64,000 nt of DNA from Bacteroidales bacterium (GCA_030654075.1 JAURYB010000139.1:19418-83417), one strand, 5' to 3'. Positions 34,311 through 44,059 are shown, numbered from the stretch's first letter. The notes: generated by a model not told the origin, from the sequence alone. Translations and numbers: made by a program.

Positions 34311-34892
34311 TTATTTGTTTTTTATCAAAGTAAGTAAGGAATATACCATATTATCTCCACTTCTTTTTATATCAAACTCAAAATTAGCGATTCTCCATTT
34401 GAACATCAGTAGTTTAAATGTTCCCATGATAATATGCATAACTTCGTCAGTAGTAATGGCATTGGTAAATATACCTTTTTGCTGACCTTCCATTACTATT
34501 GGCATAAGATGCTTTATTTTCACATTCATGAGTTTAAGCAGGGCTTCGTTAATAACCTGGCTTTCCTCCATCAGTCCATCGGAGAATACTGCCACGACAA
34601 AATGCGGGTTCAGTTTAAAAAACCGGAATTGCTCAGCAAACAATGCTTTGAATTTCTCTTCGGGAGTGAATGAATTATCGAGATTTGATAATCGCTTGTC
34701 AATGTTATCAGCCAGGTAATTAAGCATGGCAATGATAATTTCTTCCTTACTTTTAAAATGCCTGTAGATGGCACTTTCGGAGAACTGCATTTCTTTGGCC
34801 AGGTTTTTTATAGTCAGCCCACTTACACCGGATGCTGTAAGTATTTTTCCGGCTGCTTCGATAATTTCCAATTGGCGGGGTGTGATATCCAT
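34311..34892 (-). CDS. TetR-family regulator
   Basis: The 193-aa protein has a clear TetR HTH: RQLEIIEAAGKILTASGVSGLTIKNLAKEM, then FSESAIYRHFKSKEEIIIAML. The C-terminal region is helical with FKLLMFKWRI near the end. It heads a two-gene unit with the membrane protein at 33917. A TetR-like palindrome upstream of the cupin gene at 35470-35489 may be its target, because the cupin gene lies about 200 bp further upstream on the same strand. Confidence 0.87.
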   Translation of the reverse strand: MDITPRQLEIIEAAGKILTASGVSGLTIKNLAKEMQFSESAIYRHFKSKEEIIIAMLNYLADNIDKRLSNLDNSFTPEEKFKALFAEQFRFFKLNPHFVVAVFSDGLMEESQVINEALLKLMNVKIKHLMPIVMEGQQKGIFTNAITTDEVMHIIMGTFKLLMFKWRIANFEFDIKRSGDNMVYSLLTLIKNK

Positions 34893-34959
34893 TTTGAATA
34901 CTATTTTTTTTGAATCGTAATGTGTTTCTTAAGAATTTTTCGATACTGTTATGTAACTT

Positions 34960-35027
34960 AGGTTGAGGTTGAGATTTAGGTTGAGGTTTTTCTACTCAAC
35001 CTTACCCTCAACCTTACCCTCAGCCTA
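34960..35027. repeat. Hairpin built from GGTTGAG/CTCAACC repeats
   Basis: Three GGTTGAG units (34961, 34967 and 34979) are followed after a short T-rich loop by CTCAACC units (34995, 35007) and a CTCAGCC. The inner stem AGGTTGAG with CTCAACCT is perfect. It lies between the TetR and cupin genes and may end transcription. Confidence 0.7.
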
Positions 35028-35099
35028 TATCTTCTTGGATTCTTACTCAAGTTATTTTTACCGGGGCATTATCGTTTCTATATTGAGTGACTTTTAAAA

Positions 35100-35438
35100 T
35101 TAAAGCACTTTTGTCTGGCTTGTTGGCCTTGGTGCTTTAACAACCAGAACCCTTGCTAAGTTTTCAGAGCTATTGCTGATATAATGAACTATGTTCGCAG
35201 GGCTTTCAACAAGCGTATCAGCTTCGCATACTTCGCTTTCGTCGCCAATATGTATGGTTGGTGTTCCTTCGACGATAAAGAAAAACACATCAACCGGAGT
35301 TTTATGCGGTTTCAGGCTTTCGCCGGGTTTTAAAGCCATAAGCATTGCCTGGGCCGATTCCTTGTTATACATTTCCCTCACGTCGATTTTGTGGGGAGTA
35401 TCTTTTAATTGCTGATGCTGGTATTTTGTGATTATCAT
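35100..35438 (-). CDS. Cupin-domain protein
   Basis: The 112-aa protein has the cupin pattern: MALKPGESLKPHKTPVDVFFFIVEGTPTIHIGDE and then DTLVESPANIVHYISNSS; three His and a Glu could bind a metal. A short N-terminal part precedes the barrel. It is a likely metal-dependent enzyme or sensor of unknown substrate. A TetR-like operator lies 32-51 bp upstream, so it is probably regulated by the TetR at 34311. Confidence 0.82.
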   Translation of the reverse strand: MIITKYQHQQLKDTPHKIDVREMYNKESAQAMLMALKPGESLKPHKTPVDVFFFIVEGTPTIHIGDESEVCEADTLVESPANIVHYISNSSENLARVLVVKAPRPTSQTKVL

Positions 35439-36321
35439 TTTTTATATGCTTTAATTGTTTTTTAAATAGGTGAGTGAGTATTCGCTCACAAAGGTAAGCT
35501 ATTAAATATACCGAATGCAAGTGTTTTTGATAATAATATTTAATAAATTATACAAGTTGCTATTATTCAGCAATATAGGCATATATTAATTTTGAAATAA
35601 GTATATTTTTTTCACAATTCAGCTAAGTATTGAATGCAAAACCATCTAAAAGATTTGAAAATACATGTATAGAAATGGGAGCTTTTGGCAGAAGATTGCT
35701 TTTTGTAATACAAGCAGGGGGTATTTGCTTTTTTCTGCAAATACCGTGACAGAGAGAAGCACTGAATTCATCCGGCACTGGCAGCATGTGTAAGGGGGAA
35801 TTATTCTTGTATAATAGCTTTCGTGGAAATAACATTTTTTATAGCAAGCAGGAATACCTATATTTAAAAAAAACTTATAATGTGGATGCCCGGTTTGCGG
35901 AAATAAGTACGCTAAAAAATCTATATGCCATATTACCAAGCATTAAATGTGATAAAAGGGACTATTGGTGAGGTTTACTTGTAGTCGTGAGGAAATAAGT
36001 TGTGCAGGAATAGCTATTTCAGAAAGATAATTGTACGGTCAGGTATAACAAATGCGTGCCTGTCGGGCACGGATAGCGTGGTTTATTAAGCAGTATGTAA
36101 TATGTTATTGGATTCAGAAGTATAGCTGGAAAATCTATAATTTGTGATCTCAGCAGGATCTGTAACCGGTTAAATATACCTTTCCACTTATCAATGGATG
36201 CTTTTTGCTGAAATCATTTTTAACCAGACATACATCAAAATACATTTGCTGCATATTTACTGACAGAGATCAAACACTGGGGTAAATAATTCTTTTAAAA
36301 CTCACTTAAAACTAAAACACA
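35439..36321. other. 880-bp intergenic region between divergent cupin and DUF2202 genes
   Basis: No supported gene. It holds the TetR-like site, a 9-bp hairpin (GGTATTTGC at 35720-35728 with GCAAATACC at 35737-35745) and otherwise AT-rich DNA with short frames on both strands that show no family resemblance. The divergent promoters must lie at its ends. Confidence 0.45.
35470..35489. promoter_or_regulatory. TetR operator-like palindrome upstream of the cupin gene
   Basis: GTGAGTGAGTATTCGCTCAC: arms GTGAG and CTCAC around a 10-base centre, a form often seen for TetR repressors. A close relative occurs at 33873-33889. Confidence 0.6.
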
Positions 36322-37071
36322 ATGAAAGCGAAAAAAATGATTATCAACATGACGGGAATGCTCAGCTTAGTATTCCTTACTCTTTCCTTTAACGGATGCA
36401 CCAAAGACGATACTTCGGTTTCGACACTTACTACTGACGATGCTGCAAAAGCCGAGCTGATCGATTACACGATAACAGATTTGTTTGATGCTACTGCTCT
36501 GGCTTTAATTGATTCGTTGCCATCTGATTCAATAAACCAGGCTGAGCTGGATGTACTAACCTATATGAGGGAAGAAGAGCTACTGGCACATGATGTTTAC
36601 CTTGCGTTGTCGCAACTATACACCAAACCGATTTTTGCTAATATTACAAAAAGTGAAGCGGTTCATACCGAAGCTATCAAGGCTTTACTGGACAAATACC
36701 AGCTTGCCGATCCTGCCATCAATCACGTAGCCGGAGTTTTTAATAATCCTGATTTACAAAGCCTTTATACCCTGCTTGTAAGTAAAGGGTCTGCATCTCT
36801 TATCGAAGGACTGATTGTTGGTGCCACTATTGAAGACCTGGATATTTCTGATCTCAAAACACGACTGATTGGAATAGATAATGCAGATATAATCCTTGTT
36901 TTGGAAAATCTGGAAAGGGGATCAAGAAACCACATGAGGTCTTTCTATGCCAATATCCTTTTCTACCTTGGGACATATACGCCTCAATATATCAGCCAGG
37001 AAGAGTTTGACAGCATTGTTACTGCCACATACGAAACCGGAGCTGCAACCGGAATCTGCATCTGGAACTAA
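36322..37071 (+). CDS. DUF2202 ferritin-like lipoprotein
   Basis: The 249-aa protein has a lipobox-like start (LTLSFNGC) and the DUF2202 core: a four-helix ferritin-like bundle with EEELLAHDVYLALSQLY, SEAVHTEAIKALLDKY, then DNADIILVLENLERGSRNHMRSFY. The Glu and His residues at these positions could form a di-iron site. Members are often membrane-associated and their substrate is unknown. It is transcribed divergently from the cupin gene and ends in a good terminator. Confidence 0.88.
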   Translation: MKAKKMIINMTGMLSLVFLTLSFNGCTKDDTSVSTLTTDDAAKAELIDYTITDLFDATALALIDSLPSDSINQAELDVLTYMREEELLAHDVYLALSQLYTKPIFANITKSEAVHTEAIKALLDKYQLADPAINHVAGVFNNPDLQSLYTLLVSKGSASLIEGLIVGATIEDLDISDLKTRLIGIDNADIILVLENLERGSRNHMRSFYANILFYLGTYTPQYISQEEFDSIVTATYETGAATGICIWN

Positions 37072-37089
37072 AGGTTCCGGAATTTTGAA

Positions 37090-37126
37090 AACCTGTTAGA
37101 GAAATTTTCTCTGACGGGTTTTTTCG
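37090..37126 (+). terminator. Terminator of the DUF2202 gene
   Basis: ACCTGTTAGAGAAA and TTTCTCTGACGGGT pair as a 14-bp stem (two G-U pairs), followed by TTTTTT. Confidence 0.85.
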
Positions 37127-37193
37127 TTGTATTGTAATTCGAACCGAGTATGATCGCAGGCAACGAATCAAATGATAGCAAATATAAAATTCC

Positions 37194-37690
37194 GTAACTA
37201 ATCAGTCTGATCGATATGCATTTTTGCCACAGATTACACAGATAACTATAGCTTACTTAGAGAAACATTCGAAATAACTTCCCCAAAATTCTGTAGAAAT
37301 CCCTCATTAGAAATTTCAGATTTTTTTAAACTCAATTCCTGAATGTACTTTTTAACAAATATATTTCGTCCGCCTCAGGCGGACTTTGGTCATTGGGGTA
37401 ACTTATTTTTCTACCACTATTCAATCCGCCTGAGGCGGACTGTCCCGTAGATTATTTGCGATAGCAAATAGCTATTGGTAGAAAGCCAAACACGAGTCAG
37501 AATAAAGTCCCGTAGAACGAGATAGTATTTTGTCTGACCGTTATAAATTTGTTCCCATATTCAATTGTAATTGGGGAAGATATTTTGAAACTTTTACTTA
37601 ATGTCAAATTTCATTTAAAAAACTTTTGAAAGCAGTTTTAATCTGTGTAATCTGCGGCTAAAATGCCTTTTAAGTAGGCTGGTTAGTTAC
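37194..37690. mobile_element. MITE-like element 1 (497 bp) with terminal inverted repeats
   Basis: The left end GTAACTAATCAGTCT and the right end, reverse complemented GTAACTAACCAGCCT, form 15-base terminal repeats with two mismatches. Inside, near each end, are GCCACAGATTACACAG and its inverse, so the element is a nested palindrome. A second element with the same ends is at 57958-58141. There are no coding genes, so any transposase would act in trans. Confidence 0.65.
37371..37441. repeat. GTCCGCC palindromes inside MITE-like element 1
   Basis: The palindrome GTCCGCCTCAGGCGGAC and, about 50 bp later, TCCGCCTGAGGCGGA, are inverted-repeat units common in Bacteroidota intergenic DNA. They lie inside the 497-bp element. 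Confidence 0.75.
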
Positions 37691-37725
37691 CTGTCTTTTT
37701 ATCTTTTATCGCGTGTTATGCTTTG

Positions 37726-38607
37726 TTATTTTATTTCTGACAATATTTTTTCAGCATTATTATTCTTTGGATTTAATGCTAAAGATTTTTTATACGCTAT
37801 AATTGCTTTTTCTTTGAAGCCTAATGCTAAAAGACACTCTCCGTAACTATCAAAAGCATTAGAACCACTTGGGTACAATTCGGTATTTAATTTAAATATT
37901 TTTAAGGCTTCTTCCTTGTCTCCCTGATTCAGAAGTTGATAACCAAAGTTATTAATCCAATTTTCACGTAAATCATATTGAGATTCCGTACCTTCCCCTT
38001 GCTTGACAATTAGTATTATTTCATCAATGGTTTTCCCTTCATCCAGCAATTCTGTAAGTTTTTTTCGGTTCAAATTTTTTAATTTCTCTCTTTGCTCAGC
38101 TAAAGTTTCCACCCCATATTCTACTCTTTCAGCGTCAGTAATTTTTGTTGAGTCCAGTTCTTCTCTCACAACAATGTTATTATCCAATCTCTTATAATGC
38201 GTACCATAAATTTGAGGTTTATTTATACTCAATAAATATCTGTCAGTTAATACAGCCAGAAACCATTTATTTCTTATTGAATCCAATTCTATAGATTTTC
38301 TCATTAGTTTCACAGCCATAGCATATGCAACAGAGTCTTCTCCATGGTGAAAAATCAATGCGGCATTATTAAAGTCTAATGATGTACGCACCTTATTTGA
38401 ATCTAATAATTCATAGACTCTTGCTTCTCTTAAGCTATCGTTTTTTTGTACAATATTCCAATCGATGTGATGGGTTCTATCTGCCTGGTCATTTTTGAAC
38501 ATTTCAATAAGTTCTGGGTTATTCACAACGTTCTCTTGGGCTAAGCCAGTTCTGAAATTGCAGAAAATGAATCCAATAAGTATTGCCATTAAAATAATTT
38601 TTCTCAT
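37726..38607 (-). CDS. TPR-containing exported protein (DUF6624-like N-terminal part)
   Basis: The 293-aa protein has a signal peptide (MAILIGFIFCNFRTGLAQ), then ADRTHHIDWNIVQKNDSLRE, similar to DUF6624, and ALIFHHGEDSVAYAMAVKLM. The C-terminal 80 residues hold two or three TPR units (ALKIFKLNTELYPSGSNAFDSYGECLLALG, AIIAYKKSLALNP). Such proteins bind partners in the periplasm. It is a single gene flanked by MITE-like element 1 on one side and an alpha/beta hydrolase gene on the other. Confidence 0.72.
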   Translation of the reverse strand: MRKIILMAILIGFIFCNFRTGLAQENVVNNPELIEMFKNDQADRTHHIDWNIVQKNDSLREARVYELLDSNKVRTSLDFNNAALIFHHGEDSVAYAMAVKLMRKSIELDSIRNKWFLAVLTDRYLLSINKPQIYGTHYKRLDNNIVVREELDSTKITDAERVEYGVETLAEQREKLKNLNRKKLTELLDEGKTIDEIILIVKQGEGTESQYDLRENWINNFGYQLLNQGDKEEALKIFKLNTELYPSGSNAFDSYGECLLALGFKEKAIIAYKKSLALNPKNNNAEKILSEIK

Positions 38608-38695
38608 AGGTCAATATTTTAAAACAACGCATAAAGTTTGGAAATATATGCAGTAAGGGATTGCCGGCTAATTTCATTTCCACTTACACCAATGT

Positions 38696-39940
38696 TTAGT
38701 TAGCTTTTTGAATCTTATCATAATCGGTTAAAGCCAGTTTTATGCTCGAAATTACCAGGTCGGGTTCATCCGCCTGAACAAAATGACTTGAGTTTGAGCA
38801 ATAAAAGAGCTTTCCATATTTCAGGGGATATAAAAGTTCTAACCATCGTTTCATCTGGATGTTACTGTTAATTCGCCACATCTTTTCCCTGTCGTAAATG
38901 GTTGGTGGTTCCGAATTAGAAAACCCACCGGCCTTAATAAAATGTACCGGTACGTCAGGCAAAGGATTCCGGTCGCACTCTGCAAAATCTGTTTTGGTCA
39001 ATTGTCTTGATATTTTTACTTCTTCTACATAATACTTAGGCATTTCCGTATAGAGTTTTTCAATAAAATTCTTATACGGCTGCCCAAACAGGGAATCAAT
39101 CTGATGCTGGGTAAGCCCGATTTCCAGGTAAGGCTGGTCGCCCATATCACCCTTTTTCGTGAAATCAATAGGATCAATAAAAATCAGGCCCGCAATTTCA
39201 TTGGGATAGTAGGATGCAAAACTTCTGATATAGGCTCCGCCAAAAGAATGTGATACCAATAAATAAGGAGGTTTTAGTCCTTTCTCTGATAGCATTTTTC
39301 TCAAATTAGTAACAATATGCTCAGTTGTTGGAGGCAGGCTGTCGTCTGCGGACTCTCCAATCCTCGGACGGTTATAGGCAAAAACTGCATTAGCTTTTGA
39401 AACTTCATCAATTATAGCTTTCCACCTGTCATAGGTGTCGGCCATTCCATTTTCGAATACGATTACTGGTTTATTAATTTGATTATTCTTCATACCGGCT
39501 GTATATACTTCAACCTTGTACCCATTTAAAGTAATAAAGTCTAAGCTGGCAAAAGCCTTGTCTTTATTTGCTTTAACCATTTCAATCAGGGGTTTCCACC
39601 TGCTGTCCGTGTACAACGATTTTAAATCCGGGTCAGACTTTATATGCCCGTAATTGGTATAATTCATTACTATTGCAATGTGATTTAAATGAAAGAACGC
39701 ACTATCCGCATTGTTTGCTAAAGCATAGGAACATGCGGCATTATACCGGTGGTTCATTGTTATTTTTGCATCGGTTGCCTTAAAAGCAACAGAAAACGCA
39801 ATAGCAGAGTTCGTAAAATCTTTTACCTGGTACAGGGAGTCTGCTTTCCGTATAAGGACGGAGTATTTATGCGGAATTTTCTGTCCGACTACGGAGGCTG
39901 TAGAAATTACGAATCCTAAGAATAAGAGGGCTATTTTCAT
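38696..39940 (-). CDS. Exported alpha/beta-hydrolase with N-terminal TPR-like region
   Basis: The 414-aa protein has a signal peptide (IALLFLGFVISTASVVGQ), a helical TPR-like part (YNAACSYALANNADSAFFHLN), then an alpha/beta-hydrolase: an IVFENGMADTYDRWKAII oxyanion region, the nucleophile elbow VSHSFGGAYI, and a His near the end (SSHFVQADEP). The GxSxG motif is intact. The substrate is unknown; esterase or lipase activity is likely. It is one of two extracytoplasmic hydrolases in the window (see 41934). Confidence 0.83.
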   Translation of the reverse strand: MKIALLFLGFVISTASVVGQKIPHKYSVLIRKADSLYQVKDFTNSAIAFSVAFKATDAKITMNHRYNAACSYALANNADSAFFHLNHIAIVMNYTNYGHIKSDPDLKSLYTDSRWKPLIEMVKANKDKAFASLDFITLNGYKVEVYTAGMKNNQINKPVIVFENGMADTYDRWKAIIDEVSKANAVFAYNRPRIGESADDSLPPTTEHIVTNLRKMLSEKGLKPPYLLVSHSFGGAYIRSFASYYPNEIAGLIFIDPIDFTKKGDMGDQPYLEIGLTQHQIDSLFGQPYKNFIEKLYTEMPKYYVEEVKISRQLTKTDFAECDRNPLPDVPVHFIKAGGFSNSEPPTIYDREKMWRINSNIQMKRWLELLYPLKYGKLFYCSNSSHFVQADEPDLVISSIKLALTDYDKIQKAN

Positions 39941-40011
39941 AAGAGATATTTTGGGTTACGGGGCAAAGAAAGTACTATGTAAACATTAAAAATTGTAAAA
40001 ATGCGAATGCC

Positions 40012-40827
40012 TTAGTCCTTTTTTTTAAAAGCTAAAATATATCGGGATGGAATAAATTTCCGGGGTTGCGTTTTTATAATGCTTTTAAAAGCATTGTTGA
40101 AATGCGCCTGGTCGTAAAAGTCGTTGTCGAGGGCAAGGCTTGTCAAAGATCTGTCAATACCGGCAGATGGAAAAGCAATGCCATCGATTGCGTTACGCAA
40201 CTTTATGATAATTGAGAATTCCTTGGGGCTTAGCCCGAGGTATTTCAGGAATAAAATCTGCAGATGGCGTGAAGAGCAGTTTAGTTGTCGGCTAAGATCG
40301 TTGATAGAACCCTGGCCACCTTTTTCCATAATTATCAGGCAACTTTCGTGGACTAAAGCAGTATGTCCATTTTTAGCTAAAAAGTGATTAAACCGATTGT
40401 GTAAAAAATTTAAAACAGCGTGCTCATCACTATAATTTATATCACTTGCTTCACCCTCAAAATCTTTATTGATTGAATGGATTGGGACAATCTTATTTCT
40501 ACACTCCTTCATATCAAAATCAGTAAACATAGAAGCTGACCAGGGGAATAACTGGACCATAATTACTTTGGTTGCGGGTAAGATATCAACTGAAACGGAC
40601 TGGGTTGCCTGACCGCAAAAATAGATGCCTTGCTTCAGTTCAGCTACCTCATTATTAAATGCAACCAACGCGCCTTTCCCGGTGATAAAAGCAATATTGA
40701 AAAACCCATTTGGCACTATAGTTTTGTTCGCTTCAATAGCTTTGGTGTCATGGTTAATGAATATCCAAAATTTATTTATGGAAGATTTTAGTGAGTCGGT
40801 TACACTTAATTCTTTGTATTCAAACAT
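40012..40827 (-). CDS. AraC-family transcriptional regulator
   Basis: The 271-aa protein has an N-terminal sensing part like DUF6597 (NKFWIFINHDTKAIEANKTIVPNG) and a C-terminal AraC HTH pair: NDLSRQLNCSSRHLQILFLKYLGLSPKEF and LRNAIDGIAF, DNDFYDQAHFNNAFKSIIKTQPRKF. It probably activates nearby genes, perhaps the adjacent hydrolase, in response to a small molecule. Divergent neighbours have no clear partner. Confidence 0.86.
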   Translation of the reverse strand: MFEYKELSVTDSLKSSINKFWIFINHDTKAIEANKTIVPNGFFNIAFITGKGALVAFNNEVAELKQGIYFCGQATQSVSVDILPATKVIMVQLFPWSASMFTDFDMKECRNKIVPIHSINKDFEGEASDINYSDEHAVLNFLHNRFNHFLAKNGHTALVHESCLIIMEKGGQGSINDLSRQLNCSSRHLQILFLKYLGLSPKEFSIIIKLRNAIDGIAFPSAGIDRSLTSLALDNDFYDQAHFNNAFKSIIKTQPRKFIPSRYILAFKKKD

Positions 40828-41613
40828 CGATTTAGTATTAAATCGTTCAATGAAATCTTAAAGTTTTCTTATTTCTATGACATAGATAAGAAAATAGCGC
40901 AAATTAAGCAAACTCAATGGATTTATGTTAGTTTGATGAATATATTTTTTCAGTGTGTTATCCGTGTATTTTTCAGGATCTTGTATCTCAAATATGATTA
41001 TTATATCATGCTAACGTTTTCATAAGTAATTATTTTTTTTAACGGGTCACATGCCTGCCCTATGAAGGCGGGGAACTCCATGACAAAATAATATCATGCT
41101 ACTGTGAGTCAAAATTAGCAGATTTTGTCATGTTCGTTTCATGTGTTTATAATTTATTTAGTTCGGCAGGCTCACTATAAATTTTACGGGTCAGATGGAA
41201 TTATTAACGTCTTAATTGATTTCAAAGGTGTTAATGAAATCGCTTCGCTAGGTTACTCAAACATTGCTTATTATTAAGGGTATTCGTGAGATCGCTTTGT
41301 TATTCGCTTCGCTCATGAGACCGCTTCGCTAAGTTCGCTAGTTATTAACGTCTTGCTTATTTTTAAAGGTGTTCACTTCGGCAAGCTCAGTGCACCGCGT
41401 GAGCTAAAGGTTCGCCATGGAGATAATCATCGCTCTGTGAGACAATTTATGGTCATGGCTCGTTTCATGTGCTTAATTAAAAATGAAATTATCTTGTAAA
41501 AATAAAAAATATTAACTGACAAGTATATTCATAAAATTGAATATCCGGAAATAAACATTACCTTTACGTTTTGATTTTCAGTGAATTTCATCTTAAAATA
41601 TACCGTTAAGGTT
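40828..41613. other. 786-bp repeat-rich non-coding region
   Basis: No gene is supported. It holds an 11-bp inverted repeat (CATGACAAAAT at about 41079 with ATTTTGTCATG at about 41123) and two or three imperfect copies of TTATTAACGTCTT..AAAGGTGTT (41202 and 41342) with CGCTTCGCT segments in between. At its right end is the promoter of the 55-aa gene. Confidence 0.5.
41536..41566 (+). promoter_or_regulatory. Bacteroidota promoter of the 55-aa gene
   Basis: ATTG (41536-41539) and TACCTTTA (41559-41566) are 19 bases apart, the usual spacing of Bacteroidota housekeeping promoters; the ATG is at 41614. Confidence 0.65.
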
Positions 41614-41781
41614 ATGAGTGAAAAAAAACAGAATAATTATGATTCACCTGATGTAGCAAAACTGCAGGCCGTAGAAATTGATCACAAAACAACCATTTAT
41701 ATAGCAAAAGGCGCTGATCCGGAAGAAGCAAAGAAACGTTATTTATACAGGATAAATCCTAAAACGATCATTCTTTCCTAA
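41614..41781 (+). CDS. Small hypothetical protein (55 aa)
   Basis: The ATG at 41614 (MSEKKQNNYDSP) follows a good promoter by about 48 bp; the frame can be extended 11 codons upstream but those codons are not needed. The charged, soluble product ends KKRYLYRINPKTIILS. I do not recognise a family. The promoter supports a real gene; function unknown. Confidence 0.6.
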   Translation: MSEKKQNNYDSPDVAKLQAVEIDHKTTIYIAKGADPEEAKKRYLYRINPKTIILS

Positions 41782-41933
41782 CGTAAATTCAAAGATCAGT
41801 TCCTTGATACCCTGAGATTTTATGTTTTAATCAGGATTCAATATTATTGCTGGCAGCGATCCAGCCGCTGCTATGAGTGTTCCGAAAAACTATATATCCC
41901 CCCATTAGTGAAAATATAGCCCGCAGCTGCTAA

Positions 41934-42962
41934 TTAGTTTACACTTTTAAGGAATTCTATCAGCCCGTTCATATACGTCTGCTGGTCGTCATACATGCAC
42001 ATATGACTTCCATCTTTACAAAGCAAAAACCGGGCATGGGGGATTTGTGTACTCATCCATTCCATGTATTTCGGGTCCATTGTGTCGTATTTTGCTCCAA
42101 TTACTAAAGTTGGGACATGAATGTTCTTTAATTCTTTACTAACATCCCAATTCACCAGTTTCCCTTTGATTCCAAACTCGCTGGGACCTTGCATAATGGT
42201 GTAAAAATCATTGTTAGTCTTACTGAATGAGCGTGTTACAGGTTCAGGCCAAACAGATAAGCGCAGAATGTGCTGCGGATAATAATTTGCGTTCAGTAAA
42301 TCCATATACCTGGGATTCTGGTAATCGCCTTTTTCTTCCAGTTTCCTGATTTCAGCCAATACTTCCGGAGCCATTTGTTTTGCTAACACTTCGTCAGCAT
42401 ACTTCCCATATTCGGGACAGCTTGCCATCATATTTGAAATAATCAGTCCTTTCATATTATCCTGGTATTTCAGCGCGTATTGCATGGCAAGGACTCCGCC
42501 CCAGGAATGTCCGAGAAGGAAGAAATTGCTTTTATCAAGATGTAATGCAATTCGGACCTGCTCTACTTCTTCAACATAATTTTCCAGATTGAAAAGTGAA
42601 GTGTCCTTTGGATTATCTGAATTTCCGCAGGCAAGTTGGTCGTAGTAAATAAATTCGATACCTTCCTTTGGCAGGAAATTCTCAAAACATTCGAAATATT
42701 CATGTGTGGCGCCCGGACCGCCATTTAACAATAAAAGCTTGATTTTCGGATTATTACCAATCCGTTTTGTCCAGACATTAAATTTCCCTTTAGGTGTTTG
42801 TATCGATATCATTTTAACTCCTCCGGTTTGAATTGGTTGATTTGAATTTTCGAAATAAGTTAATGGTAAGGATGTTTCAGATTTACTCTGTTTTCCTGAA
42901 CAGGAACCAAGCACAATTACAATAGTTATTAATCCGGCAATAATTAATGATTGGTTTCTCAT
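41934..42962 (-). CDS. Prolyl aminopeptidase-like alpha/beta-hydrolase lipoprotein
   Basis: The 342-aa protein has a lipobox (IVLGSCSGKQ) and prolyl iminopeptidase landmarks: LLLNGGPGATHEYF (the HGGPG-type motif, here NGGPG), YYDQLACGNS, the nucleophile GHSWGGVLAM, and a late DGSHMC that may carry the catalytic His. It would release N-terminal proline from peptides in the periplasm. A hydrolase of related fold lies at 38696. Confidence 0.8.
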   Translation of the reverse strand: MRNQSLIIAGLITIVIVLGSCSGKQSKSETSLPLTYFENSNQPIQTGGVKMISIQTPKGKFNVWTKRIGNNPKIKLLLLNGGPGATHEYFECFENFLPKEGIEFIYYDQLACGNSDNPKDTSLFNLENYVEEVEQVRIALHLDKSNFFLLGHSWGGVLAMQYALKYQDNMKGLIISNMMASCPEYGKYADEVLAKQMAPEVLAEIRKLEEKGDYQNPRYMDLLNANYYPQHILRLSVWPEPVTRSFSKTNNDFYTIMQGPSEFGIKGKLVNWDVSKELKNIHVPTLVIGAKYDTMDPKYMEWMSTQIPHARFLLCKDGSHMCMYDDQQTYMNGLIEFLKSVN

Positions 42963-43231
42963 TATTTAAAAGTTGAAAGATTTAAACATAAAAACTACGC
43001 AGGAAATTACAAGCATTCCTGACTATCAAATGTACTTATTTCCTTTTTTGTATTTGCAAAATCCTTGTTCCCGAAGGTTAAAATAAAACAAACCTGATTT
43101 TAAATTAAAGTTATGCTAAACAATAGTGGCCATAAAAAGAGATTGGCTGTCTTTTTAACTCAAGAGTAGATATATACCAACTTTATTTACTCAAATAGTA
43201 GTAAGGGTCACAAAATCAATTTATTGAAGTA

Positions 43232-44008
43232 TTATGGTTTAATCTTCGCGAATAGCTGGAGAAGTTTATCGTTATAAATTGCTTTAATCTGTGCCTCATG
43301 TTCACCGATTGGTTTTACCGGGATCAGATCTATAACTTCATCCGGTTGCAATCCTGAATAAAAGTATGTTCTCAATGCTGCAAGCATTGTATCTCTTACG
43401 GAATTCCTGCTTTCATCTTCTGTAAGCCCGATCTGATTTCCAATATTGATCAGCTCTTTCCATTGAAACCAAAAATAGGTGGGTAACATTGCCGACATGA
43501 TAGCATAGCTTTCCAGTTTATCCTCAGGAACCTCGAACGTGTGACCCATTCTGCGAAAGAGGCTTAGCATAGTTTGCTTTTTCCAGTCCGACATTTCGGT
43601 GAAGAAACAAACCGGGTTATAGCCCTCGTTTACAATTGATGTCGCATTGGGAATTAGCCTGACGATGTTTTTGACATTCGTTAGCTTGGAAGCGATTTTC
43701 TGAATAGTGATTTTGGGAGCTAGCGATATAACTACTGCAATTGGCTTAACCTGGTCTTTTATGAGTTCGAGAGTATCCATGATTACAGGCGGATGCAAAG
43801 CCAGGAATACCATATCCTGTTGAGCTGCCTCACTAACTGAACTGGCCACCTGAATGCCAGGAAACTGCCTTTTTAATGCAGTTAAAATTTCGAAATTAAT
43901 ATCATAAACAACAATCGCCTTATATTCGGTCTTGTTGTTTGCAATTACCTGCAGCATTATTTTTGTAATTCTGCCACCACCAATAAATCCTAATGATTTT
44001 GTTTTCAT
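43232..44008 (-). CDS. Pyrroline-5-carboxylate reductase-family protein (ProC-like)
   Basis: The 258-aa protein has an N-terminal Rossmann motif (GFIGGGRITKIML), then VFLALHPPVIMDTL and NIVRLIPNATSIVNEGYNPVCFF, as in ProC-type NAD(P)-dependent reductases. The C-terminal half is helical with a dimer-type region. A proline-making role is not certain because the gene lies next to the rhodanese and arsenic-related genes; it may be a divergent oxidoreductase. It is the last gene of that strand group. Confidence 0.78.
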   Translation of the reverse strand: MKTKSLGFIGGGRITKIMLQVIANNKTEYKAIVVYDINFEILTALKRQFPGIQVASSVSEAAQQDMVFLALHPPVIMDTLELIKDQVKPIAVVISLAPKITIQKIASKLTNVKNIVRLIPNATSIVNEGYNPVCFFTEMSDWKKQTMLSLFRRMGHTFEVPEDKLESYAIMSAMLPTYFWFQWKELINIGNQIGLTEDESRNSVRDTMLAALRTYFYSGLQPDEVIDLIPVKPIGEHEAQIKAIYNDKLLQLFAKIKP

Positions 44009-44059
44009 ATCTGAACACTTTTAGCGTTAAAGTATTATTTGAAAGAATAAACATTTTCA

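Noticed and set aside
35623..35971. Short open frames between the cupin and DUF2202 genes
   Set aside because: No conserved features, no promoter; random frames in AT-rich DNA.
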